64,000 nucleotides of DNA from Cycas panzhihuaensis (lineage: Eukaryota > Cycadophyta). This document shows positions 1 through 11,085 of this stretch, piece after piece. Numbering within the stretch: the first letter of the stretch is position 1; each line of letters opens with the position of its first letter. Under the pieces are notes generated by a model. It was given only the letters and a program-made list of their open reading frames with translations. It was not told where the DNA came from and ran no database searches. The translations under genes and the position numbers were made by a program. Location: the NCBI GenBank assembly GCA_023213395.1, contig CM041465.1:46817741-46881740 (forward strand), in the 5' to 3' direction.

Positions 1-1089
1 TTTGGTAGGCATTTACGCATATCTTATTCTTCTTTTCTTTCCCCTCTTTTTGTCCATTTAATAAGGGGAAATATTGCCAAAATTTTTCTAGCATTTAGAA
101 GAATATTTGTAAGGGAAGGTTTTTCCCACTTCTTTTAAGAATTTAAAGCCATTTAAAATATCCATCATTGTATGCTCTCACCTTACCTATATTGGGATAC
201 TGGTGATAAAAAAATAATAGAAATTTCATAGGGTATCATGTGCTGATGAGATATTTGCAAGCTAAATTTTTTGTAGAAATAAAATCTACTTACTAAACTT
301 CACAGGTGTACTAAAATTTCTACAAAGTTCCAATTGACATAATTCTAATTGCTAAAGATGAGAATCAGAGTCTAGTTTCTATCACAAAAATTAGCACCTA
401 ATTTCATTACTGTATGAGAAAGTTATTATTGTTTTAGTGAACAATAGCTATTTTTAGCAAGAATTTTAGAAAAATATATTATATCCACTTTGTAGGATTA
501 CCAAAAATTATGCAGAATTTATTTGGACCTAATTCTATTTCCTAAAGATATAGCTCTGAGTCTAGTTTATAGTATAAAAATTGACACTTAATTTCATTAT
601 CATGGGAAAAAATTATTACTATTTTAGTGAAGACTACTTTTTTGTAAAATAAAAGTGAAGAAAATTTCTTATTTTTTATAAGACTTAAAAGCCCATTGTA
701 AAAGTGAGTAAAAAAAAAACACCTAAATCAGAGTAATATTTAGTATTTCACTCACTTATTATCATTTCATTGCAACAGTCCAAAATCACTTCAAACAAGC
801 ACTCCAAATGTAATCTATTTTCAATTATATATATGTTTGATGCAAATTTGATAATCTTTTTACTCTCCCTAAAAAGAATGCATCATGTATATTATTTTAT
901 GCCATCTTGTACCTATTCATATACTTACAAAGGTTAAGATACATCGGTTGATAGAATACTATGCCATAAAAGAGGTGTAGGTTTTAAGTTAGGACTAGAA
1001 TGAACCAAAATATTAGTGAGGTTTTGTTAGCCATAACATCATGCCTCAATCATGGATCATCCTGACAACCAACTGGGAAAACTAAAACT
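1..1089 (+). mobile_element. Copia-A1, 5' leader segment (left part of a split element)
   Basis: This stretch aligns along its whole length with the untranslated leader of two other copia-A copies (about 19371-20500 and 58061-59182). It begins roughly 225 bp downstream of where the 5' LTR and primer site would end, so that LTR lies outside the window. Homology stops abruptly after AAAACT at 1089 and resumes at 46246, where the same leader continues. No coding sequence is expected or seen. It is the left half of an element split by a 45-kb insertion. Confidence 0.85.
1085..1089. repeat. Target-site duplication AAACT of copia-B (left copy)
   Basis: AAACT directly precedes the TG of the left copia-B LTR. 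The same five bases follow the right LTR at 46246-46250. Uninterrupted copia-A leaders have one copy at this place. Confidence 0.8.
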
Positions 1090-1449
1090 TGAAAGACGAT
1101 CAATGTGTAGAGTAGGACGTTTATCTTGATGAGTGCATTGTAGCTCTTCAGGTTAAAAAAATTAATTGAATCAAGGGCAGTATTAAAAAACATCCAGGAG
1201 GTATTCCCACCTCTTTTATAAGAGATTTTGGGGAGGCGACAAGTGCCTCAACCTGACCTATAAAAGAATTTAAATTAGTATTAAAAAATAATATCAATAA
1301 ATATGCATGTATCTTAATAGTAGTTAGTTAGTATATGGGTGGCTACTGGCAGTTGTTATATGGCCTAAGGTATCCTAGGGAGCCCCAAAGGTGGCTTTGA
1401 GGGGCCCTAAGTATGCGTCAACAAATGAACATTGGGTATTATCCCCGCA
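1090..1449 (-). repeat. Copia-B 3' LTR (left LTR on the + strand)
   Basis: It runs from TGAAAGACG to a terminal CA in the + sense and matches 45957-46245. It is about 72 bp longer than its partner, because 1150-1225 has no counterpart there. The two copies are clearly diverged, so the element is old. A reverse-complemented purine-rich tract follows directly at 1450-1465, as expected for the 3' LTR of a minus-strand element. Confidence 0.8.
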
Positions 1450-1489
1450 TTCTTCCCCATAATGCCCAATATGAATAACTCTTAAATTG

Positions 1490-2658
1490 TCTCTAAATTT
1501 CTAGAATTTAACTTTGTCCAATGCCTTTCTGAAGATATCCACTGTTTGGTTTTCAGTGCTATAATAGGCCAATTCAATTTCTTTTGCTTACACTAGTTCT
1601 CGAATGAAGTGATGTTGAGTCTTAATGTGTTTTGTTCTACCATGAAAAACTGGATTCTTAACCATCTGAATAATGCTATGATTATCGCACCAAATTCTAA
1701 TAAGACCTTTCTGTTTTAGCCAAAAATCTTGTAGTAGTCTTCTCAACTAAACTGATTTACATGCACCTACAACTGCTACTTTGGACTCTATCTCAGTTAT
1801 AGATAAGGAAATTGTGTTATGTTTCTTGGTACTCCATGCTATAACTGATGATCCCATACTAAACATATAACCTATAATATGAGTCTGTATAACTAGTCAA
1901 CCAAAATTTTAAAGAAGCTTTGTAGAATAACCTGTATTTTGAAGTTCCTTTGAGATAATGGAGAATTCTCTTTACTGCTTACTAATAGGTGGTCTTTAGA
2001 TCTTGCATATACCTAGATACAACACTAATTGAGTATGTTATATCAAGGTGAGTGGATGCCAAATATATCAAGTTATCGATTAGTTGTCTGTAAAGTATAG
2101 GGTCGATTATTGTAGAATCATCTGACTTAGAGAGCTTGATTCTGGTTTCTACTAGAGTTTCCAAAGGTTTGTAGTTAGTCATCCTGAATTTTTGTAATAA
2201 ATTCAGGGTATATTTCTGTTGGAAAATTAAAATGCCCTTCTTATCTTGCCATACTTCTAAGCCTAAGAAGTAATATATTAGCGTCAAATCTGTCATCTCA
2301 AATTCTTTACACATGGCATCCTTAAATTATCACAACAAGTGGGAGTCGTTTCCAGTATACATAAGGTCATCTACATAAAGTCCTACTATTAGGATTGAGT
2401 CTCCCTTGATTTTAATATACAGATTAGGATCTTCTTGAGATCTTTCAAAACCTTGATCTCTAAAGTATTTGTTTATGTGGGAATACCAGGCCCTAGGTGC
2501 TTATTTTAATCTATAGAGTGCATTTTTTAGTTTATACACTTTGTTTTCTACCCCCTAACTTCAAAACCAAGGGGTTAAGTGACATAAATATCCTCTTTGA
2601 CATAGCCGTTGAGGAAGGCACTTTTAACATCCATTTGGTAGACTTTCTAACCTATTTG
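1490..2658 (-). pseudogene. Copia-B pol, C-terminal part: reverse transcriptase (second part) and RNase H
   Basis: Read on the minus strand, this continues the Ty1/copia reverse transcriptase whose first part lies at 27748 and above. Just inside the G junction it encodes VYQMDVKSAFLNG, the conserved RT block with a catalytic aspartate. The YVDD box is at 2366-2377. An open stretch at 1982-2314 gives YYFLGLEVWQDKKGI and LYRQLIDNLIYL, the RT tail. RNase H follows, with VFHGRTKHIKTQHHF near 1606-1657. Stops and frameshifts interrupt it, including a Trp-to-stop change next to the junction. It is a dead copy, cut in two by element G. Confidence 0.85.
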
Positions 2659-2663
2659 GGTGG
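2659..2663. repeat. Probable degenerate target-site duplication of element G (left)
   Basis: GGTGG precedes the G 5' LTR; GTTGA (27743-27747) follows its 3' LTR. They match at 3 of 5 positions. Using the right-hand version as the original site restores an unbroken RT reading frame across the junction, which supports a 5-bp duplication that later mutated. Confidence 0.5.
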
Positions 2664-5599
2664 TGTTTCCCACCTACCAGGAATGGGTATGGATAGGTCG
2701 ACTCAGGTAAGCGCAGGTATGCTTCTCTCTCCCATCTTAGTCACTTTAAAAATTGTATATTGAAGCATTGTTTAAATTGCATGATTGATTGGCTCATTTT
2801 TACGATTGATTATGCATCTTGCTTGATCATGTCGCATGTCCCTAGCCTATGGTGACCCATGGGATATGCTCCTTGGTGAGACATGCATCCCCGTGGCACT
2901 CTACAACCCTTTGCATCACCTCCACATTACCTCAAGCTTCAACCAACTCATGTAATCTGCTCACACCCTTGTCACCTACCATAACCCCTAGCTTTTCTCT
3001 AGGAGTAGTGGTCATTTTATGCCCTTCCATAGCGTTTCTGGGAACCCTACCTCTGGATGCCCTATCCGATCTAGCCAATTTTCTCACTTAGACTGTCCCC
3101 ATCCACTTGGACAAGAGGGTTGGCCCTTCCTAGGCCTCAAGTATCCTCTTTTAGGGCTCCCCGGACCCCTATATTTCTTCTTATTGTATTCTGGTCCTGC
3201 ACCACTACAAACTTAGTGGTATCGCGAAGTTTGACATGGTACCGCAAAGTTTGCCACGGTACAACTGTTTACCTCTATTTTTTTAATCCGATGTGGCAAT
3301 TCTTGCATTTTTCGAGGAATTGCCACGTGGATTAGTTGCTAACTAAGCCCCAACCTAACCCTAATCATTCAATTAGGGCCAGGGTTAAGTATAAATCCCA
3401 AAATAATTTCACTTCCCCTCTCTTCTACCACTTCTTCTTGCTCTCTTCCCCTTTTCTCATAAGAACACTCTCTGAAACACACCTTAACACACGAGTTTCG
3501 ATGTACTAACCCCGAGATCTGCCTATTATAGCACTGGTTCATGGTAGCAAGCTCCTCAACTAATGCCTCTAAGTAAGGATCCATGCCCAAGTGTGGCCTC
3601 CACGCTCTTCTTATAGCCTTTAGCAAGGGTGTTTCTCCTGCAATACTATCCTAAGGGATACCCTATAAGCACTCCAAATCTTCCATTTTCTACTATCTAC
3701 ATGGGTAGATCCACCTCTCATACAACCCAATAAGTACTTTCTATTATTGTTCCATATTTTTACCTTAGATTTATCTTGCAAAAGTTAGTTCTTTAAGTAT
3801 ATTATCCTTTCCTTGTGTTTTTGCTACATAAAGGAGTATTCTTCTATTTTCCACTTCCTTGCCATCCTAATATCCCCATCCTCCCTTGGTTTTCTCTAAG
3901 GAGGCTATAGGAGAGGGTTCATAAGGAGTGAGTGAAAGGAGCCAAGGCAGGATCCGTACACACTAGGCCTGCTCCTTAAGAGCAAACCCCTTCTCCTCCT
4001 TCCTCTCCTTCACCTATGCCTTTCTTAGGTCACCCGAGAGTCCTTGGGATTAGGCCTGTGCTGGATATCAGCGTATGCATCCCTTGCTATGCTAATTCTA
4101 GACCTACATGCCCCTTTTTAGGTAGCTCTTCTAGCCCCAAATGATATCCAATACTCACTCTGAGCCTTGGTATAGCCCATGTTGCAATTTACTGCCCATA
4201 ACATATTTGTAACATAGGCCACTTCCGTAAACATTGTAATATTTATTTTCTGTCCTGTCTATTACCCATAGGCTATCATAATCTGTTGTACCCTACACTT
4301 GAGGGCAACGTGGAGGTGTATTTGCTAGAGGGTTAACCATGCTGAGGCTAACCTCCTCTTGCTTAGAATGCATTGATATTTTGCTTGAGGATTTGTAGAG
4401 TTATTTTTGGTGGTAGACTAACTAACCTAAAGCGTTATATTTTAGCACTTTACTTTTATATTATTGCACATATATATCGGCTTTGTATTTTGGCAGCTGC
4501 TTTGGAAAGGGCAAAGACCTTTGTGGTTGCAGGTTTCACCATGACACTTACGAGGAGAAAGAAGCGTTCTAATCTAGGTAAGTCCCTACTTTCTTTCTTT
4601 TTTGTTTTCTCCCTTGCATAGTTATTTTGCTTCCTTTTGTCCTTTCCATTTCATTTCATTTTTATACAGGGAAGGTAAGGAAGCCCCTGCTTCATCACCA
4701 CCTCTCAACAATGGTTGCATGATTGAGCGAGGACAAGGAGATGTACGTAACACATGAGCAAAGCATTTCCTTCAGCCACATGACTTTTCAGGTACGCTCT
4801 ACCTTCTTTCACTTAATCCTTTATCCTTTTACATTTATTAAGCGTATCACCTTACATGATAAATTACACATAAGGAAAACAATAGAAAATTGATCTACCC
4901 GCATTCATCCTGCATACACACATTGCATGAGTGCTTTTATAGGAAAGAGAACAACATAGGAATTGTACTTCCCCCTCCTCTTACCTAAATGCAAACATCC
5001 TCTAGCTTTGCATCATCTTAGTGTGCATGTTTGAGTTTGCGTGAAACATTTGTTGTCTTTTCTTGTTGAAAAGGAAAAGAGAGAGAGGGAGCGTATTTTA
5101 TGTTTCTTTCTATTGTGGAAATATATGATAGCACTTTTGTCACCCCTTCGCCTACATAGCAGCAAGACCTCCTTTTGCCATCACTTCTTCTCTCTTAGAC
5201 CCGCTTTAGGTTTGTTGACCTATAGAGGTTCACTTGCACTTTATCACATACGTTGTACCACTCATCTACGTGCATTGCACTTGCGTCACATTCCTTTCCC
5301 ATAGGAATCTCTTTCTCTGTGGGTCTCCCTCTTTCCTTCTGGCTATCCAAGGGTGGAGGGACCTCATCTTTTGGATTTATCTAAGATACCTTACGTGTAT
5401 CTTACCTTTCAAACCAAGAGCCTAAGCTACCTTAAGGAAGCTGTGCGCCATTCATGGGTCTTGAACCTCTGTTCTGATGCACGAACACCCTGTGTGGGTG
5501 TTTCTTCTACTTGTAGGATTGTATTCTTATTCTAGTATTTACCATTGATTGCCTTGATCTTTTCTAACTGCAGTTACCATCCCCATAGATGCGATTCGA
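2664..5599 (+). repeat. Element G 5' LTR
   Basis: It begins TGTTTCCCACC and matches 17214-18848 joined to 26444-27742. The two copies part after ...GATTC plus two bases, where the original terminal CA seems to have mutated in both. It contains the uninterrupted counterpart (about 4296-4300) of the site that copia-A2 entered in the 3' LTR. Short open frames inside it are not conserved between the two LTRs and I do not regard them as genes. Confidence 0.85.
3390..3396 (+). promoter_or_regulatory. TATA-like box in G 5' LTR
   Basis: TATAAAT follows a conserved GGGTTAAG tract. The same place in the 3' LTR reads TATAAAG (17940-17946). It is the likely core promoter of the element. A pyrimidine-rich segment follows in both copies. 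The assignment rests on position and conservation only. Confidence 0.45.
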
Positions 5600-5600
5600 T

Positions 5601-5618
5601 TGGCAACCATACTAGGGA
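5601..5618 (+). other. Element G putative primer-binding site
   Basis: Directly after the 5' LTR the sequence reads TGGCAACCATACTAGGGA. A TGG start just inside the LTR is the expected form of a tRNA primer site. I cannot name the tRNA, and mutation may have blurred the match. Confidence 0.4.
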
Positions 5619-5801
5619 CCCGCTAGTAAGGGAATCAGTCTTCCTCTCTTTTTTGTTGGTGCTACTACCTCTTGGTAGCTTTCCTTATTGTTTTTGTTGG
5701 GTAGCCCCCAACGCATGCATAACCTCATTTCCTTCTTCTCCCAATGCATAGGTAGGACTTACATGCGACGATTCTTACGTCGCTTATGAGGCCTATCCCC
5801 A

Positions 5802-8336
5802 TTGTCAGAAGAGCCTTCTTATTATTCCCTTCCCGCATCAGATCTCGATTCAATCATGGAAGGATCTCTTTCGAATTGGGCCTATCACGCCTATGCATAT
5901 GATTCCTTAGAGCTATCCACTTCCTTTCATGGGTCTGCCCAAGGAAGTGAAGACCCCATTTACTATCTGGGTGATCAGTCGCACCCCTAATCTCATCAAT
6001 CTTCTACTCACGAAGTAGAACCTACATCTCCTTTGGAGTTTTTCCACTCCCATGGCAATTCTTATGAGGACTTCCCTGTGGGACCCACTTCATATGAAGC
6101 CCCTTCCACCTCATAGAATCAAGCAGATACCCCTCCCACTGATGCTTTGAGCCAATGCTTCCAAGCTGCATGCCTCCAACTGTGCCCAAGGTCGTTTGAG
6201 GAGGTCTTACGAAGCGTTGTGCCACCTTCTTCTACATCCCCTTCATCTCGCTGATCCCATTTAGCTACTTTACCTACAATGAGATTACCTTTTACATCTT
6301 CTTCCTCTCCCCTTGGCTTATGCACCTTGGGGACCACTTAGGGTATGTCGTCTTCCCAACTCAGGTTGAGCATGCCCCCGGGTAGTCAAACCACTAGTCC
6401 TCTACCTACTATCATTTATCCACCTACTAGACCTAGGGGACCCACATGTCCCCCTACTTCTAGTCACGTGGAGTCTGTCCCTACATAATCCTAATATCAA
6501 CCTAAGGACCCTTCTCTTTACCTACCTCCTAGTTACACTACTCAACTATGGGGGCATGGTAAAGGGAATTTCTTACCTGCTTATGGGGTAGACCCTCTGC
6601 ATCCCTATGGGGTCGCGCCGCCCACGGGCAGCCCTTATGGGCATAATCCAGTTCCTCACTCCTCTTTTCTGCCATCTTGTGTGGCACCTTACATCATGCC
6701 TTTGCAAGGAGGCCCAACTTCTTCCCAAGGCACTTTCACTCAAGCACCTTTTCAACAAGGAGTGCTCTCTCTAGGAGGAATAGATATACCATACCTATCA
6801 GCTCCTATGTAGATTTCCTTGAATGTGGGATTCATGCCTCCTCACTAAGTGATAGGAGGACAACATCCCCTTTTGAACCAAACCCTCCAAGGAGGGTTTG
6901 GCCAAACCTACCCACCATCATTTCCTGCATCTGTTGACCCTCTGGTCCAGTCAAGGGTATGATCCTTTATGGACTATTTGTCAACCCCATTATCCATTGA
7001 GGCGCTAAGGACTAACTTACTGCCTCACTCTCCTGAAGTCCATAAATTCGATGGGACTTCATCGCAAGACCCGGCGGAGCATGTTCGTAGCTTCTCTATG
7101 GCATGCATTAATTACTGGGCTTACAACCACATCCTCATGGAATTATTTTCGCGGTCTCTTTAAGGTGATGCCTTCAAATGGTTTTATCGTCTACCTACAC
7201 ATTCTATCTTCTCATTCTAGTAACTCGTGGATGAGTTTGTCAATTATTTTAATGTGGCTCACCCATTTGAGAGTGGAATGAAATCCCTTCTATCGCTTAA
7301 ACAAGGCCACGATGAGATGAATCATGACTTTGTACGGCGTTTCCATGACCTTCTTCACTCCACTAAGGCTACTTTGCCCGAGGAGTTGAAGAGGGACCTC
7401 TTTGTCAATGTCCTTCATCTAGAAGTTCGCGTAGAAGTCCTTAAGATGGGGGTAACTATGTGTGACTCTGTTATAGTGAAGTGCTTGGCACTTGAGTCCA
7501 TTGAGATCTAGGCTGGACTCAAGAAGCCTCTTCAGTCCTTAAAGCAATGTGAGGTATCGCCACCATTAAAAGAAACCAAATCTCAACAACCCTCTAGGTC
7601 TTCTTCCCATTCCACTGAGAAGACTCTAGATCCCCTTACTTTAGCTATACATTTATTTGAATGTACTATGAAGGAACTCAAGCTTCAAACTTCTTCATCT
7701 CCTACATCTAACAAGATAGTTCACCAGGCTTCACAAGCCGCTCATTCCAGGGTTGGCCACACCCAGTCCTCTTAAGTAAGGAAACATGACTCCTCCCTTC
7801 AGAAGAAGTGGTGCTCCATCCATGGGGAGTGCTTCCATGATGATTTACAGTGTCAGGCACAACATCATAAGGCTAGCCCATAATGTGACTCTTCCCCAAA
7901 ACGAGTATCTAGACCCAACCTAGATCAGCTTATTTATAGAGATCCCTTTCCCAAACATAGGGAATGTGATTGTAACCCCCAACAGAAGAATAATCAGAAC
8001 TGAGGGAGGTCTCTTAACCCTCGCTCTTCTCAAGCCAAAGGAAAGGGTGCAAGGAACTCATCCTCTTCCTTTGGTTCCCCTAACTGACATACCCCTTCAT
8101 CTTCGTGATCTTGGAATAAGGGAAAGAAGGTTATTCAATTGCTTAAGACCACCCCATTGTATGCCATAACCCGATCTCAAGCGATCAAAGAGGTGAATGG
8201 TGCCTCTTCATCCACATCTTATCCTAACCCTCTTCTGGAAGCCCCCGCACTCCCCAAGACCATTCCTGTGTGCCCTGGTCGTTATGACTTTCAAAGGTCC
8301 CTTCCCCAACCTACTATAATGGGGAAGCCTTTCTAA
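5802..8336 (+). pseudogene. Element G gag (capsid/nucleocapsid), decayed
   Basis: One frame can be followed from the ATG at 5802 to the stop at 8334-8336, about 845 codons, with many internal stops but no need for a frameshift. The first third is rich in Pro, Ser and Thr. The retrotransposon gag core is at about 6969-7510 (PHSPEVHKFDGTSSQDPAEH, then FVNYFNVAHPFESGMKS and LKQGHDEMNHDFVRRFHDLL), the capsid-type region of plant Tat/Athila elements. A C-x2-H-x4-H-x4-C zinc finger (CSIHGECFHDDLQC) begins at 7812, as in Tat gags. Gag would package element RNA into virus-like particles. The stops mean this copy makes no full protein. Confidence 0.75.
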
Positions 8337-8539
8337 GTCGTTGATGAGCTCCATATCATGGCTACCAGAATGTCCATAATGGACGTCTTGAGGAGCTATC
8401 CTGAATAGTACACATTGCTCTTAGAGGCCTTAAGATTAGGTGATGCACCTGTTCACACCTTGGGAGTCACCTCGAGCCATGAACCCACCATTTCCTTTGA
8501 TCCTAAGGATCTTCCCTTATAGTGAAAAGGAGCGCCAGT

Positions 8540-8931
8540 GGCACTTCCCTTTCACTATTACCATCAATACTCTGGATTACACTTTACGAAGAACCATTGT
8601 TGATAATAGTTCTTTTGTTAATGTTATACCCTTACATGTCATGTAAGAGGTTGGTATTTCAGCTTTAGAATTGGTTCCATGGTGGTGCTAAGGTTACGAC
8701 GGTAGTGAAAAGGTACCCTTGGGATCAGTGTCTATCCCACTTACTCTTGAGGACAAGACTGGCCTCGCTGATATTGTAGTCCTCAACATTGACATCGACT
8801 ACAATCTATTATTGGGTCACCCATGGATCGATCAGATGGGAGCCGTGTGCTCATCCCGCTGGGGGCAATTTAAATTTGTTCATGAAGGGCGAGTGAGAGT
8901 CATCTATCAGGAGCTCCCTCCTATCAAATAA
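8540..8931 (+). pseudogene. Element G aspartic protease
   Basis: Retropepsin-like region of pol, in a different frame from gag. The active-site loop reads VDNSSFVNVIPL, where related elements have an Asp-Gly-Ser type loop, so the Gly position is now Asn. The downstream motif DYNLLLGHPWIDQMGAV is typical of Tat/Athila proteases. The enzyme would cut the Gag-Pol precursor. Stops lie near 8643 and at the end, so the copy is dead. A 273-codon linker in the same frame follows at 8965-9786, with Ser/Pro-rich low-complexity sequence and no domain I recognise. Confidence 0.7.
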
Positions 8932-8964
8932 CCACGTCAATCCTGTTAAGCATCTCATGGCCAA

Positions 8965-9786
8965 ATGAAAGGCGACAAAGGCCTTTCTACCCATGCCTTA
9001 GCTTGTTCTATTGACATCCCTGACTCATCCCATTTGGAAGAATACCTCTCATCCTCTTCTTCCAACCTCACACAGTTCACCCCTATTAGTGTCAGAAGTT
9101 ACGGGTACCTTACCATGCTTAGTGACAATGAGTCTGATGGTGAGGATGAGAATCTCCCTCACCCTGTTTCCCTTCTGGCCATGATTAGGGGGCACCCCCT
9201 TCATTCTAGATCCTACTCTGGAACCCCTATAGTTGGAGAAATTAGTTCTCCTCTTGTATCTCATGTCATTGCCCCTGCTGATCAGGTGCTCCTTGAGTCC
9301 CCCCTTTTGTTGCCACACATAGGTAATGAAGTTAGGGAGCCTTCTGTTGTTCCTTGTGAGGGACCTCTTTTTGGATCTTCCAAAGAGTCTATCGGGAATG
9401 CTGAGCAGTGTGACAACCACCATGGTCCTGTTGTCTCTACTTCCCCTCACCCTTTATCTTCTCAAAGTGTGGTCATCCATGGGGTGGACTACTTTGAGAA
9501 TGATAAAGCCCTGCTTAAGCATGTAGCGGGCTCCATGCCCAACCTTCCTTCTAGTCACCATAGGCTTAGTTATCAGAAGGTCTTGGCTATTGGGTCTTCT
9601 CTCGCTGACCCAACTCCATCCCCTATTCCATCTCTTCCTATTGACCAAGCCCCTCTCCACTTTGAAGAGGGGAATACCATACGCATGGAGGCAACCCAGG
9701 ACATAGTCCTTGCCCCCAACAAAGTCATTAAGTTTAGGGAAGAATGCTCTCCTGATGAGGTGAAGGAGTATACCCTTCTGTTTTAG
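8965..9786 (+). pseudogene. Element G pol linker between protease and RT
   Basis: This is the longest unbroken stretch in G, 273 codons from ATG to stop, in the same frame as the protease before it and the RT after it. It contains an acidic patch (SDNESDGEDENLPHP) and many Ser, Pro and His residues, and I see no known domain. Position and frame show it belongs to the polyprotein and is not a gene of its own. The code after its stop (DVFVWDYSDMKG) matches the lead-in to the RT of plant Tat elements, so the polyprotein continued through it. Confidence 0.65.
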
Positions 9787-9789
9787 GAG

Positions 9790-10572
9790 TTTTAAGATGT
9801 TTTTGTATGGGACTACTCTGATATGAAGGGAATTGATCCTTCAATCATGACCCACGACCTTACCACCATTCCTAGCACTCGTCCCATGCATCAGAAGTAA
9901 TGTCCTTTTTATCATAAGTTCTCAACTACTATTAAAATGGAAGTTGAGAAACTCCTCAACATAGGATTGATCACTTCCATCGACTACCCTAAATGGGTAT
10001 CTAACATTATCCCCATTGCTAAAAAGAATGGGATAATCCAGATATGTGTTGATTTCTGTGATATCAACAATGCATGTCCTAAGGATAATTTCCCACTTTT
10101 TTTTATCGACCAGATCATCGATCAAACTGCTGGTTTCGAAGTTATGTCCTTAATGGATGACTTCTCTGGTTATAACCAAATTCAAATCTCTCATGAAGAC
10201 TACCATAAGATGGCCTTCACTACTCTGTGGGGTACTTTCACCTATAAGGCAATGCCTTTTAGACTCAAGAATGCAGGCACCACTTATCAAAGGGTGATAC
10301 AATTCATTTTTTACGATCTCATCAACAAATCCTTGAAGGTCTTCATGGATGACATGATGGGTCTTTCACACGTTAGATGCCATCACCCTGTCGATTTGCG
10401 GACCATCTTTGCACGATGTCATAAATATCATGTAAACCTTAATCCTTTTAAATGTGTGTTTGTCGTAACCATTGGCAAACTCCTTGGTTTCCTTATGTCT
10501 AAACAAGGAATCCAACTTGACCCCAATAAAGTCAAGGCCATCCTTGACATGCAACCTCCTAAAACACAATGA
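9790..10572 (+). pseudogene. Element G reverse transcriptase (Tat/Athila type)
   Basis: From 9937 an open stretch of 211 codons carries the RT blocks in order: IPIAKKNGIIQICVDFCDIN, NNACPKDNFPL, SLMDDFSGYNQI, KMAFTTLWGTFTYKAMPF, and the catalytic box FMDD at 10342-10353 (usually YVDD). The NNACPKDNFPL and SGYNQI wording is characteristic of the plant Tat/Athila branch of Ty3/gypsy. The enzyme would copy element RNA into DNA in the virus-like particle. Stops at the 9784 region, 9898 and 10570 interrupt the frame. Confidence 0.88.
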
Positions 10573-11085
10573 CAGATTAAGTTGTTTTTAGGTAGGCTTG
10601 GTTTCCTTAGGTATTTTTTGGAAAAATTCGTCATAAACGCCAAACCACTCACTAACCTATTAAAGAAGGGGGCACCGTTTGTTTGGTCTTCCAAGGTCCA
10701 ACAAGCCTTCGAAGAACTTAAGGAAGCCCTTGCTTCCACCCTGACATTGGCATCGCCTCTCTTTGATAGGCCTTTCATCTTATATACCTCAGTAATTGAT
10801 GAATCTCTGGGCACCATGTTAGCCCAGGAGGATAATTTAGAGTCGAGAGGGCTATTTACTTCATCAGTCACACCCTTGTGGCTGTCGAACTCAACTACTC
10901 CCCCGCGGAGAAAGAATGCCTCTCCTTAGTACATGCAACTAAGAAGTTTAGGCATTATTTGCTTGGAAATACTACTCAGGTGATCGTTCAATCTGATCCC
11001 CTGCATTATTTACTTACCCGACCTGACCTAACAAGTAGGACTGGCAAGTGGGCCGTCCTCCTTTAGGAATTTGATCTTCATATCA
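10573..11085 (+). pseudogene. Element G RT thumb and gypsy RNase H
   Basis: This continues the RT frame with FLGRLGFLRYFLEKF and KPLTNLLKKGAPFVWSS, the RT connection, then the gypsy RNase H (SPLFDRPFILYTSVIDESLG, then NYSPAEKECLSLVHATKKFR). A frameshift at about 10845 moves the rest into another frame. It ends with KWAVLL, a stop, and EFDLHI. The Asp of the usual Y-x-D motif appears to be lost (LYTSV). Integrase follows almost at once, with no room for a second RNase H here. Confidence 0.75.

Noticed and set aside
2849-5751. Short open frames in the G LTR as host genes
   Set aside because: They lie within an LTR and are not kept in the matching LTR copy at 17214-27742.
9049-9450. 133-codon minus-strand open frame
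   Set aside because: It lies opposite the pol linker of G, which is in the same frame as protease and RT. No recognised domain.
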